Part shown: piece after piece, positions 25,585 to 33,581 of the stretch
Numbering within the stretch: the first letter of the stretch is position 1
How the letters are laid out: every line of letters starts with the position of its first letter
Position numbers and translations under genes: made by a program
Source: Nocardia brasiliensis ATCC 700358
GTDB lineage: Bacteria; Actinomycetota; Actinomycetes; Mycobacteriales; Mycobacteriaceae
Direction of reading: 5' to 3'
Assembly (NCBI RefSeq): GCF_000250675.2
Contig: NC_018681.1
Location: 7,006,001-7,070,000, forward strand
Length of the DNA stretch: 64,000 bases
Notes under the pieces: model-generated
Databases searched by the model: none
Seen by the model: the letters and a program-made list of their open reading frames with translations, nothing else
What the model was told of the DNA's origin: nothing

Positions 25585-25959
25585 ATGTCGACCAATCCTG
25601 ACCACCTGCCGGAGCCCGATCCCGATCTGACGGACGAGCGCACCGCCCCCACCCCCGACCCGGTCGCCCCACCTGCGACAACCGGGCCGACGACCACGGT
25701 TCCGACCAAGCATCGCCAGTCGCTGTCTTCCCGCACGGGCAACACCTGGGTGGCCTTGATCGCGGGCGCATTGATCCTGATCGTCCTGCTGGTTTTCATC
25801 CTGCAGAACCTCGATCAGGTGAACGTGGGCCTGTTCTTCTGGCACTTCTCGCTGCCGCTCGGTGTCGCGGTTCTGCTGTCGGTGATCGGCGGCGCACTCG
25901 TCATGGCCCTCGTCGGCGGTGTCCGCATCCTCCAATTGCGCCGCGCCGCCAAGAAGTAG
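25585..25959 (+). CDS. LapA-domain (DUF1049) membrane protein
   Basis: A protein of 124 residues. The first 50 are Pro/Thr-rich and disordered. Two hydrophobic segments follow (TWVALIAGALILIVLLVFIL and GVAVLLSVIGGALVMALVGG), separated by QNLDQVNVGLFFWHFSLPL, the conserved loop of the LapA/DUF1049 family. The end is basic. These proteins lie in the cytoplasmic membrane; in E. coli LapA takes part in envelope homeostasis. It converges with the AbiE-like toxin gene, one base apart. Confidence 0.8.
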   Translation: MSTNPDHLPEPDPDLTDERTAPTPDPVAPPATTGPTTTVPTKHRQSLSSRTGNTWVALIAGALILIVLLVFILQNLDQVNVGLFFWHFSLPLGVAVLLSVIGGALVMALVGGVRILQLRRAAKK

Positions 25960-25960
25960 G

Positions 25961-26686
25961 TCACCGGGCCAGCGCCCGCACCAGCGCCCGTATTCGAGCA
26001 GGGTTCCCGGTCCACTTCCGCAAGGCCTGCCCAGGCCGATCGAAGTGCTCCTGCAACAGACCGAGCGCCTCGGTGAACGTGGCCCCTTCGGGCCACCCAC
26101 CGCCGTCGGCGTACCCGCACTCCAGCAGCCGGCCGATGTCCTCGGCATCGCGCGGTACTCGGCGCTGCAGATAGCCGAACACCTTGATACAGAGCGCGGT
26201 CGGCACGTCGGGGATCGCGATCCGCGCCGAGAGGCGACTGCCGTCGGTCAGGGCGGCAGTGAGCGCGATCCAGATCGGCTCCCGCGCCAAAGCGACGTGG
26301 ACCGCCGGGATCCCGTCCACCGCAATGGGACCCGCGTCGAGATCGGGTATGTGCCGATAGGTGAACGAGGGAGCAAGCAGGTCGATGGTCGCGAACGTCC
26401 CGCCGACCGATCGCTCGAATCTGTTGCCGGAACGAGGATTGTCGTAACCCAGCCGACGCAGGCGGTCCAGGAGCACACCGCCGCGAATGCTGACCAATTC
26501 GACCGCGAGGTCGGCGTCCCTGGTCGCCCGCAACGGCACCGACACGCCTGTGCGCAGGACGTGCAGATTGACCATGTGCCCGCCGATCACCGCCCAGGAT
26601 CCCAACGCCACCGCGGCGGCATCGGCCAGCGCCAGGTACGCACCGTCTTCCGCGCGAGATCCGCTGACGACAGTCAGCTCGTACAC
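25961..26686 (-). CDS. AbiEii-like nucleotidyltransferase toxin
   Basis: A protein of 241 residues with the signature of AbiEii/AbiGii nucleotidyltransferases. IGGHMVNLH opens the active site and RATRDADLAVEL gives the R-x-T-x-D-x-D metal site. The C-terminal KVFGYLQRRVPRDAEDIGRL matches the conserved lysine and R-D-x-x-D region. Related AbiEii/MenT toxins modify tRNA or nucleotides and abort phage infection. GTG 26686 was chosen; it overlaps the antitoxin gene by 13 bases. The partner upstream has a winged-helix domain like AbiEi, so the pair fits a type IV-like toxin-antitoxin system. Confidence 0.75.
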   Translation of the reverse strand: MYELTVVSGSRAEDGAYLALADAAAVALGSWAVIGGHMVNLHVLRTGVSVPLRATRDADLAVELVSIRGGVLLDRLRRLGYDNPRSGNRFERSVGGTFATIDLLAPSFTYRHIPDLDAGPIAVDGIPAVHVALAREPIWIALTAALTDGSRLSARIAIPDVPTALCIKVFGYLQRRVPRDAEDIGRLLECGYADGGGWPEGATFTEALGLLQEHFDRPGQALRKWTGNPARIRALVRALAR

Positions 26687-27369
26687 GACTCGACCTCGAG
26701 GTCGGCGCGCGCGCTGAGAAATCGCTGTTCCAATTCGGCGACCGCATCGACGGCGTCGGGACCGCCGACGGTCAGGATGTGCCTGGCTACCTCGATGACC
26801 GGCGCGAGCGGCCATGCCAGATCCCGCGGGCCGCCCATTGCGGCCGCGAGCCGCGAATCCAGATGCCAGCCCGGCGAAATCGCACCGACACTGACCACCA
26901 GGGTCGCATCGGACGGATCGGTCTCGACCCGGACGAACCCGGCACTTTCCAGTTCGAGGCGGCTGTCGGCATGAATCAGCACGATGTCGGGGATCCGCCA
27001 CGGCGCGACGAGGTCGGCTGCCCAATCACCGCAGACCCGGACCGAGACCCGCTGCGCCGAAGCTTGTTCCAGCACCAGCTCGATCTGCCGTTGCGCGCTG
27101 TCGAGGCTGTACCAGGCTTCGACGGCTTCCTGCCGCGGCGCACGGGCCGCAACCAAACGATCGAACAATTCGCGAGGTCGCCGGACCTGCCAGCCGTCAG
27201 CGGACCGTTCGGTCCAGCCGTTCGCGTCTGCCGCGGTCAGAATCTGCGAGATACGCGCCTGGGTGACTCCGGTGGCCGCGGCGATGTGGACTTGGCGTTG
27301 CGGCGTGGGGTTGCCGAGGAGGTAGGCCAGCACCGCGACCTCCGCGTGCGCCAAACGTTTCGCCGACAT
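26674..27369 (-). CDS. AbiEi-like winged-helix antitoxin/repressor
   Basis: A protein of 231 residues. The N-terminal winged helix reads LAHAEVAVLAYLLGNPTPQR and VTQARISQILTAADANGW. The C-terminal part (about residues 95-225) is alpha/beta with RVSVRVCGDWAADLV and is not recognised in detail. AbiEi antitoxins repress their own promoter through inverted repeats and counter AbiEii. A perfect 12-base inverted repeat lies nine bases before the start codon, which supports autoregulation. Confidence 0.7.
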   Translation of the reverse strand: MSAKRLAHAEVAVLAYLLGNPTPQRQVHIAAATGVTQARISQILTAADANGWTERSADGWQVRRPRELFDRLVAARAPRQEAVEAWYSLDSAQRQIELVLEQASAQRVSVRVCGDWAADLVAPWRIPDIVLIHADSRLELESAGFVRVETDPSDATLVVSVGAISPGWHLDSRLAAAMGGPRDLAWPLAPVIEVARHILTVGGPDAVDAVAELEQRFLSARADLEVESCTS

Positions 27370-27377
27370 GAGCCGAG

Positions 27378-27417
27378 TATATAAATTTTTGCGGGTGCGC
27401 GGAAGAAAATTTATATA
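27378..27417. promoter_or_regulatory. AT-rich palindromic operator of the AbiE-like module
   Basis: TATATAAATTTT (27378-27389) and AAAATTTATATA (27406-27417) form a perfect 12-base inverted repeat with a 16-base spacer, immediately upstream of the antitoxin ATG. It stands out in a G+C-rich genome and probably overlaps the promoter. Confidence 0.75.
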
Positions 27418-27443
27418 TGCAGGTCAGAGCTTCCGAAGCTCGT

Positions 27444-28535
27444 TCAGAGCAGGGTGCTCAGGACCAACCAGGAGACGAAAGCGGAGGGGAGCATCGAGTC
27501 GAGGCGGTCCATGATGCCGCCGTGCCCGGGCAGCAGGGTGCCCATGTCCTTGATGCCGAGTTCGCGTTTGATCTGGGATTCGATCAGGTCACCGCAGGTG
27601 GCGACGAGCACGAGGCCGACGCCGAGCACGACGCCGATCATCGAGTTGGCGTCGAGCAGCAGCGTGACGGTGAGCAGGCCGCCGATGACGCTGAAGACGA
27701 GCGACCCGCCGAAACCTTCCCAGGACTTCTTCGGGCTGATCGACGGCACCATCGGATGCCTGCCGAACAGAACGCCCGCGACGTAGCCGCCGACGTCGGA
27801 GCAGACGACCAGGATCATGAAGGTCAGCACCCGCAGGTTGCCGTCGTCTTCGAGCAGCAGCAGAGTGGCGAAGGAGGCGAGCAGGGGGATCCAGGCCAGC
27901 GTGAAGATCGTGATGGCGGTGTCGCGCAGGAAGTTTCGTGGCGCGGTCTGCAAGCCGTGATCGAACAGGCGCCACACCATGCAGGTCAGCGTGGTCGCCG
28001 CGAACGCACCGGCGACACCGCTGGCCCCGTACGGCCAGCCCAGCCAGAACACCGCCTGCCCGCCCACGATGAGCGGGATGCGCGGGACCAGCACGTCGGC
28101 CTCGCGCAGCCGTTTGGCGACCTCCCAGGTGGCGACGCCGACCGCGACGCCGACGACACCGATGAACACCTTCGGCACGAACAACAGGATCGCGATGAGC
28201 GAGAGGCCGAGCCCGAACCCGACCGCCAGCGCCGCGGGCAGGTTCCGGCCGGCCCGCGAACCGGACGCCGGCGCGCCGGCGACCACGGCCTGCGGGCCGT
28301 GCGCCTCGGGATCGTGCTCATCGGCAGCGACCACGGCGGCTTCACCCCCGGTCGCGGACCATTCGGCCCCCGAGACCCCCGAGCCGACCGTCGCGCCGGC
28401 TAGAGCCTCGTGACCAGATGCTTCCGCATCGCGCACGTGCTCCTGCCTCGCTTCAGCTGTACCGTCCACCGGCATCGGCTCCTCTGCCGCACCGGTCGCG
28501 GCGGCGTTCTCGGCCACGATTGTCCCGTCGCTCAA
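27444..28535 (-). CDS. cdsA: Phosphatidate cytidylyltransferase
   Basis: CdsA makes CDP-diacylglycerol from CTP and phosphatidate for phospholipid synthesis in the membrane. The 363-residue protein has an acidic, disordered N-terminal extension of about 90 residues, multiple membrane helices and the family signature near the C-terminus: SPKKSWEGFGGS, then GDLIESQIKRELGIKDMG and LLPGHGGIMDRLDS. Order next to frr and pyrH matches Rv2881c. The N-terminal extension is Ala/Glu/Gly-rich and poorly conserved in the family. Confidence 0.95.
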   Translation of the reverse strand: MSDGTIVAENAAATGAAEEPMPVDGTAEARQEHVRDAEASGHEALAGATVGSGVSGAEWSATGGEAAVVAADEHDPEAHGPQAVVAGAPASGSRAGRNLPAALAVGFGLGLSLIAILLFVPKVFIGVVGVAVGVATWEVAKRLREADVLVPRIPLIVGGQAVFWLGWPYGASGVAGAFAATTLTCMVWRLFDHGLQTAPRNFLRDTAITIFTLAWIPLLASFATLLLLEDDGNLRVLTFMILVVCSDVGGYVAGVLFGRHPMVPSISPKKSWEGFGGSLVFSVIGGLLTVTLLLDANSMIGVVLGVGLVLVATCGDLIESQIKRELGIKDMGTLLPGHGGIMDRLDSMLPSAFVSWLVLSTLL

Positions 28536-28621
28536 CTCGTCGTTCCGTTCGTCCTCCGCCCGAGCGGGCCTTCGGCTGCGTTCGAACCCGCGGCGACTGC
28601 CCCGGTGCGCACGCCGTGGCG

Positions 28622-29185
28622 TCAGACCTCGAGCAGTTCCGCTTCCTTGTGCTTGACCAGTTCGTCGATCTGGCCGACATACTTGGCGGTGGTCTTGTCG
28701 AGGTCTTTCTCGGCGCGCCCGACCTCGTCCTCCCCCGCCTCGCCATCCTTCTGGATGCGCGACAGTTCGTCCATGGCTTTGCGGCGGACATTGCGGATCG
28801 ACACCTTCGCGTCCTCACCCTTGCCCTTGGCCTGCTTGGCCAGTTCGCGGCGGCGCTCCTCGGTCAGCTGCGGCACCGAAATCCGAATGATGTCACCGTT
28901 GTTCGTGGGGTTCACGCCGAGATCCGAGTTGCGGATGGCGGTTTCGATCGCGCCGAGCTGAGCTTGCTCATAGGGCTTGATCACGACCATGCGCGGCTCA
29001 GGCACGGTGATGCTGGATATCTGGGTGATGGGCGTCGGCGAACCGTAGTAGTCGACCACGATCCGGGAGAACATGCCCGGATTGGCCCGCCCGGTGCGAA
29101 TGGATCCGAGATCGTCCTTCGCCACCGAGACAGCCTTTTCCATCTTCTCCTCGGCGTCGAAGAGCGCTTCTTCAATCACGACCAT
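28622..29185 (-). CDS. frr: Ribosome recycling factor
   Basis: RRF splits post-termination ribosomes with EF-G. The 187-residue protein has EALFDAEEKMEKAV at the start, IRTGRANPGMFSRIVVDYYG in the hinge region, and the three-helix-bundle end DELSRIQKDGEAGEDE. ATG 29185 follows AAGGAAGG and gives the family length. It is followed by cdsA and preceded by pyrH, the common bacterial order. Confidence 0.97.
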   Translation of the reverse strand: MVVIEEALFDAEEKMEKAVSVAKDDLGSIRTGRANPGMFSRIVVDYYGSPTPITQISSITVPEPRMVVIKPYEQAQLGAIETAIRNSDLGVNPTNNGDIIRISVPQLTEERRRELAKQAKGKGEDAKVSIRNVRRKAMDELSRIQKDGEAGEDEVGRAEKDLDKTTAKYVGQIDELVKHKEAELLEV

Positions 29186-29247
29186 GTCCTTCCTTAGACA
29201 CCGGCTCCACAGCGTCGTCATCGTCATCGTCCGCGCGGGTCGCGGGG

Positions 29248-29976
29248 TCAGGACCGAACCAATGTGCCGATCTTCTCACCGGCGACCGCCCGGGCGATAT
29301 TGCCCTTGGTCAACAAATTGAACACCAGCATCGGCATCTGGTTGTCCATACAGAGACTGAAGGCCGTCGCGTCGGCCACCTTGAGACCTTGTTCGATGAC
29401 CTCTTTGTGGGTGATCTCGGAGAACATCGTGGCGTTCTCGTCCACCTTCGGGTCGGCGGTGAACACCCCGTCGACCGCCTTCGCCATCAGCACCACCTCG
29501 GCGCCGATCTCCAGCGCACGTTGCGCGGCGGTCGTATCGGTGGAGAAGTACGGCATGCCCATGCCCGCACCGAAGATCACCACGCGCCCCTTCTCCAGAT
29601 GCCGCTTGGCGCGCAACGGGAGGTAGGGCTCGGCGACCTGACCCATGGTGATCGCGGTCTGCACCCGGGTCTCGATCCCCTGCTTTTGCAGAAAGTCTTG
29701 CAGCGCAAGGCTGTTCATCACGGTACCGAGCATGCCCATGTAGTCCGAACGGGCCCGCTCCATGCCGCGCTCCTCGAGCTCGGCGCCGCGGAAGAAGTTG
29801 CCGCCGCCGATCACCACGGCCACCTGCACGCCGGTCGCGACGACCTCGGCGATCTGCTCGGCGACCGCTTCCACGACGTCCGGGTCGAGCCCCACCCTGC
29901 CGCCGCCGAACATCTCGCCACCCAATTTGAGAAGTACCCGGCGATATCCTGGGCGGTCGTTCCCCGGGTCCGTCAT
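29248..29976 (-). CDS. pyrH: Uridylate kinase
   Basis: UMP kinase of the amino-acid-kinase fold, which supplies UDP for RNA and envelope sugars. The 242-residue protein shows RVLLKLGGEMFGG, VAVVIGGGNFFRG, and MARKADGV-like LMAKAVDGVFTADPK. ATG 29976 follows GAAGGAGAA. It lies between tsf and frr. A hairpin terminator separates it from tsf, so it probably has its own promoter. Confidence 0.97.
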   Translation of the reverse strand: MTDPGNDRPGYRRVLLKLGGEMFGGGRVGLDPDVVEAVAEQIAEVVATGVQVAVVIGGGNFFRGAELEERGMERARSDYMGMLGTVMNSLALQDFLQKQGIETRVQTAITMGQVAEPYLPLRAKRHLEKGRVVIFGAGMGMPYFSTDTTAAQRALEIGAEVVLMAKAVDGVFTADPKVDENATMFSEITHKEVIEQGLKVADATAFSLCMDNQMPMLVFNLLTKGNIARAVAGEKIGTLVRS

Positions 29977-30107
29977 GGGTGTTCTTCTCCTTCGGCGGTC
30001 AACGTTGTTCTCGGCAGGCAAGTGCGTCAAAGAATTCGGCAGCTCGGAAAGGCTCCTCAACACGGAGCGGCTCCTATCCTGCCTCATGCGGGTTCGGCGG
30101 CATGAGA

Positions 30108-30147
30108 AGACCCCCCGTCAACCGGCGAAACGGTCGACGAGGGGTCT
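30108..30147 (-). terminator. Hairpin terminator downstream of tsf
   Basis: AGACCCC and GGGGTCT close a long stem of about 17 pairs whose inner part pairs CGTCGACCG with CGGTTGACG around a TTTCGC loop. It lies 60 bases past the tsf stop and is followed by TCTTCTC on the transcribed strand. Confidence 0.75.
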
Positions 30148-30206
30148 GCTCGATATAGCCATACGGCGGTTGTCAGACCAGGTCGGGCTGACCGTGCGGG
30201 GCACGA

Positions 30207-31031
30207 TCAGTTGGAGCCGACCTCGAAGCGGGCGAAGCGGGTCACGGTGACACCGGCCTCGTCCAGCAGGGCCTTGACGGTCTTCTTCGAATCGGTGACC
30301 GACGACTGCTCCAGCAGCACGACGTCCTTGAAGAAGCCGTTGACGCGGCCTTCGGTGATCTTCGGGAGGGCGGCCTCGGGCTTGCCCTCCTCGCGCGCGG
30401 TCTGCTCGGCGATGCGACGCTCGTTCTCCACGACATCGGCCGGAACCTCGTCGCGGGTCACGTACTTCGCCTTGAGCGCGGCGACCTGCATGGCGGCGGC
30501 ACGGGCGGCCTCGGCGGCCGCGTCACCCTCGCCCTGGTACTCGATCAGCACGCCGACGGCCGGCGGCAGATCCGAGGCCCGCTTGTGCAGGTAGGTGGCG
30601 ACCGGGCCGTCGAGCGCGATCACGCGACGCAGCTCGAGCTTCTCGCCGATCTTCGCGGCGAGCGCCTGCACGGCCTCGTCGGCGGTCTTGCCACCGAGGT
30701 CGAGGGCCTTCAGCGCGTCCAGGTCGGCGGGCTTGGCGGTCGCGGCGGCGGTCACGATCTGGTCGGCCAGCTCCTGGAACTCCGCGTTCTTGGCGACGAA
30801 GTCGGTCTCGGAGTTGAGCTCGACCATCACGCCGCCCTTGGCGGCGACCAGGCCTTCGGCAGTGGTCCGCTCGGCACGCTTGCCGACGTCCTTCGCGCCC
30901 TTGATGCGCAGGATCTCGACGGCCTTGTCGAAGTCGCCGTCGGTCTCGGCCAGCGCGTTCTTACAATCCATCATTCCGGAGCCGGTGAGCTCCCGGAGCC
31001 GCTTCACATCGGCAGCGGTGTAGTTCGCCAT
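30207..31031 (-). CDS. tsf: Elongation factor Ts
   Basis: EF-Ts regenerates EF-Tu-GTP during translation. The 274-residue protein opens with the UBA-like domain YTAADVKRLRELTGSGMMDC, which contains the Tu-contact TDF-type stretch SETDFVAKN, and ends with FARFEVGSN. A strong ribosome site (GAAGGAGG) precedes the ATG. It follows rpsB in the standard operon, separated by a perfect hairpin. Confidence 0.97.
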   Translation of the reverse strand: MANYTAADVKRLRELTGSGMMDCKNALAETDGDFDKAVEILRIKGAKDVGKRAERTTAEGLVAAKGGVMVELNSETDFVAKNAEFQELADQIVTAAATAKPADLDALKALDLGGKTADEAVQALAAKIGEKLELRRVIALDGPVATYLHKRASDLPPAVGVLIEYQGEGDAAAEAARAAAMQVAALKAKYVTRDEVPADVVENERRIAEQTAREEGKPEAALPKITEGRVNGFFKDVVLLEQSSVTDSKKTVKALLDEAGVTVTRFARFEVGSN

Positions 31032-31073
31032 CGGTGGCGAGCCTCCTTCGGAGAAAGTTCTTCGAGTACTGGG

Positions 31074-31113
31074 CAGCGGTGATCACCATCGCACGCGTTG
31101 GTGATCACCGCTG
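31074..31113 (-). promoter_or_regulatory. Perfect hairpin between rpsB and tsf
   Basis: CAGCGGTGATCACCA and TGGTGATCACCGCTG form a perfect 15-pair stem with a ten-base loop between the rpsB stop and the tsf ribosome site. No T tract follows in the transcription direction, so partial termination or RNA processing that sets the S2/EF-Ts ratio is more likely than full termination. Confidence 0.7.
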
Positions 31114-31132
31114 GAACAGCGAGTTACGAGAC

Positions 31133-31975
31133 TCAGGCCTCGGCCGGGGTCTCCACGGCAGCAGCCTCGGCCGGAGCTTCGGCAGGCGCCTCGGCGGCCG
31201 GTGCGGCCGACGCGAGGAGCTCCTGCTCCCACTCGGCGAGCGGCTCGCCCGCGCCGGCTTCCGGCTTGTCGTCACCGGAGGACAGGCCGGCCCGCGCCTG
31301 CACGCCCTCGGCCACCGCGGAGGCGACGACCTTGGTCAGCAGCGCGGCGGAACGGATCGCGTCGTCGTTGCCCGGGATCGGGTAGTCGACCAGGTCGGGG
31401 TCGCAGTTGGTGTCCAGGATCGCGATGACCGGGATGTTCAGCTTGCGCGCCTCGCCGACGGCGATGTGCTCCTTGTTGGTGTCGACGACCCAGATGGCCG
31501 AAGGCACCTTGGCCATGTCGCGGATACCGCCGAGGGTGCGCTCCAGCTTGTTCATCTCACGCGTGAGCATGAGGATTTCCTTCTTGGTGCGACCCTCGAA
31601 ACCACCGGTCTGCTCCATCGCCTCGAGCTCCTTGAGGCGCTGCAGACGCTTGTGCACGGTGGAGAAGTTGGTGAGCATGCCACCCAGCCAACGCTGGTTG
31701 ACGTAGGGCATCCCGACGCGAGTCGCCTCGGCCGCGATCGACTCCTGGGCCTGCTTCTTGGTACCGACGAAGAGGACGGTGCCACCGTGGGCGACGGTCT
31801 CCTTGACGAACTCGTAGGCCTTGTCGATGTAGGTCAGCGTCTGCTGCAGGTCGATGATGTAGATGCCGTTGCGGTCGGTGAAGATGAACCGCTTCATCTT
31901 CGGGTTCCAGCGCCGAGTCTGGTGCCCGAAGTGTGCGCCGCTGTCGAGCAGCTGCTTCATTGTTACGACAGCCAT
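31133..31975 (-). CDS. rpsB: Small ribosomal subunit protein S2
   Basis: S2 of 280 residues. The family signatures MKQLLDSGAHFGHQTRRWNP, YIIDLQQTL and WVVDTNKEHIAVGEA are present. The C-terminus carries an Ala/Glu-rich extension (APAEAPAEAAAVETPAEA) that is common in actinomycetes. The ATG at 31975 fits the family start. It is the first gene of the rpsB-tsf operon. Confidence 0.97.
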   Translation of the reverse strand: MAVVTMKQLLDSGAHFGHQTRRWNPKMKRFIFTDRNGIYIIDLQQTLTYIDKAYEFVKETVAHGGTVLFVGTKKQAQESIAAEATRVGMPYVNQRWLGGMLTNFSTVHKRLQRLKELEAMEQTGGFEGRTKKEILMLTREMNKLERTLGGIRDMAKVPSAIWVVDTNKEHIAVGEARKLNIPVIAILDTNCDPDLVDYPIPGNDDAIRSAALLTKVVASAVAEGVQARAGLSSGDDKPEAGAGEPLAEWEQELLASAAPAAEAPAEAPAEAAAVETPAEA

Positions 31976-32351
31976 GGCTCTCGTATCTCTCTTTCGTTGC
32001 CGGTTGACGCAGCGAATCGGTGATTCGTTGCCCTGGCGCCTCCGAATCGTCGGACCCGACCGCGAGGGTGGGGACCAGCCGACGACTCCCTGCTCCGCAC
32101 AGGAGCTGCCGCGAACCCGAGGATGTGACTGGTTCGAACAGCGCCGTTGCGAACAAGCACGGGGTGGCGCGCGAAGTCGGTCCATGCAGGCACAGACCGC
32201 TCGACCAGTCTATCGGGTCCGCCGCCAGCTGCTAAATCGGCCTGTCAACGGGGTGAATCGCGGGTGCACACGAGGTGGAACGAGCGATGTCCACAAGTCG
32301 GAAAGTTGTGCACATTCGGGGTGGTGGGGGTACCGGGATCGCGTCCGGGCG
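31976..32351. other. Divergent intergenic region between rpsB and the secreted protein gene
   Basis: About 375 bases hold the promoters of rpsB on one strand and of the secreted protein/M23 pair on the other. An open frame reads across part of it but has no homology or ribosome site. No clear operator was found. Confidence 0.4.
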
Positions 32352-32912
32352 ATGAGGCTTTTCGGTATGCCTCCACATCCGATCTCCACACTGACGACAC
32401 TGGTCATCCCCCTTTTCTTCGTGCTGGGCGTGGTGAGCGCGCCGACCGGCGCGGCGGGGCCGTTGGGCACGAACGCCATGAATGCTCCCGCCGGCTCGGT
32501 CGGTTTTGCCGGGCCGCCAGGTGCGGATGCCGTGGTCGGCGACCGGGCGGGAACGTCCGATACACCGGGACCGCAGGTCGGCCGGGAGTGTTCGGGTTCG
32601 GCTTGTGCGTTGCGGCGGCTCGCGCCGCGGGCGGTGGGCGAGGGGTTCGGCGGAAGCTCGCCCGCCGGTCCGGCGGTCGCACCTGCCTGGTGTGCGGCGC
32701 TGGGGCCGATCACGCTGATTCCCACGCCCACGGCCGACTGTGCGGCGGGTGGTACGGATCCGTTCGGGCACACTCCGCTCGATCCCGAGTATTGCGAATA
32801 TGTCAGTCCCGCACCTTTTTTCATGTCGCCGAGTGATTCCGAGTTCTGTGGGCTCGTGTCCCCTGCACCGCTGTCGTTGCCGTCGGCGGGCGCGGGACAA
32901 CCGGCGGGATGA
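32352..32912 (+). CDS. Secreted cysteine-containing hypothetical protein
   Basis: A protein of 186 residues with an N-terminal signal peptide (LVIPLFFVLGVVSAPTGAAG). The mature part is Gly/Pro/Ala-rich, with cysteines in ECSGSACALRR, APAWCAALG, TADCAAGG, DPEYCEYVSP and SEFCGLVSP; these could form disulfides outside the cell. The two similar segments EYCEYVSPAPF and EFCGLVSPAPL are a short internal repeat. Its stop overlaps the start of the M23 peptidase gene (ATGA), so they are coupled. No family recognised. Confidence 0.6.
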   Translation: MRLFGMPPHPISTLTTLVIPLFFVLGVVSAPTGAAGPLGTNAMNAPAGSVGFAGPPGADAVVGDRAGTSDTPGPQVGRECSGSACALRRLAPRAVGEGFGGSSPAGPAVAPAWCAALGPITLIPTPTADCAAGGTDPFGHTPLDPEYCEYVSPAPFFMSPSDSEFCGLVSPAPLSLPSAGAGQPAG

Positions 32913-33430
32913 AATGGGCTGGTGCGCTTCGGTTCACGCCGGTGGCAGGGATGGTGCTGGCGCTTGTCGTCGGCACCGAATCGCTCGCGGTCGCCGAACC
33001 CGTGGGACCGTTCGGCTGGCCGCTGCAACCGCGGCCCGCCGTGGTCCGGCACTTCGACAAACCTGCCCAGGACTGGCTGCCCGGACATCGCGGTGTCGAC
33101 CTCGCGGGCACGGCGGGCCAAGTGGTGCTGGCCGCGGGTGACGGGATCGTGGTGTTCGCGGGAACCGTCGCCGACAAACCCGTGGTCTCGATCGACCATC
33201 CCGGCGGCATGCGGACCACTTACGAGCCGGTGCGAGCCGAGGTGCCGGTCGGCCGCCGGGTCACCCGCGGCACACCGATCGGCACGCTCGAACCCGGACA
33301 CGAAGGCTGTGGAACCTGCCTCCACTGGGGTCTGCGCAGCGAAGGATCCAGCAGACGCAAACGCGAATACCTCGACCCCCTAGGCCTACTCCACCTCACT
33401 CCCCTACGCCTGAAACCCGCGTCTTCCTAG
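32909..33430 (+). CDS. M23-type peptidase-fold exported protein with altered active site
   Basis: A protein of 173 residues with a signal peptide (MVLALVVGTESLAVA) and an M23/lysostaphin-like domain. The metal ligands H60 and D64 are seen in HRGVDL and H139 in CLHWGL. The usual HxH has cysteine 137 in place of the first, catalytic histidine (GCGTCLHWG). The gene next to rpsB in M. tuberculosis (Rv2891) is of the same type. It may therefore bind peptidoglycan without cutting it, or use a different base. It is coupled to the preceding secreted protein. Confidence 0.8.
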   Translation: MKWAGALRFTPVAGMVLALVVGTESLAVAEPVGPFGWPLQPRPAVVRHFDKPAQDWLPGHRGVDLAGTAGQVVLAAGDGIVVFAGTVADKPVVSIDHPGGMRTTYEPVRAEVPVGRRVTRGTPIGTLEPGHEGCGTCLHWGLRSEGSSRRKREYLDPLGLLHLTPLRLKPASS

Positions 33431-33581
33431 CTCCCACCACCCGTATCGGACGGTGACGACCCCGCAGCGAAGGATGGCGACCGGACTACCAAGACCAGCG
33501 CAGACGGAGTGGCGCGCGACACGGTCCAGCCGCGGCGATCTAGGACAGGTTGTGGCCTAGTCGGTCTCTAGGTTGCTGAGC

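Noticed and set aside
31863..32351. N-terminal extension of the secreted protein before rpsB
   Set aside because: The extension overlaps rpsB on the other strand and precedes a clear signal peptide; the ATG at 32352 fits better.
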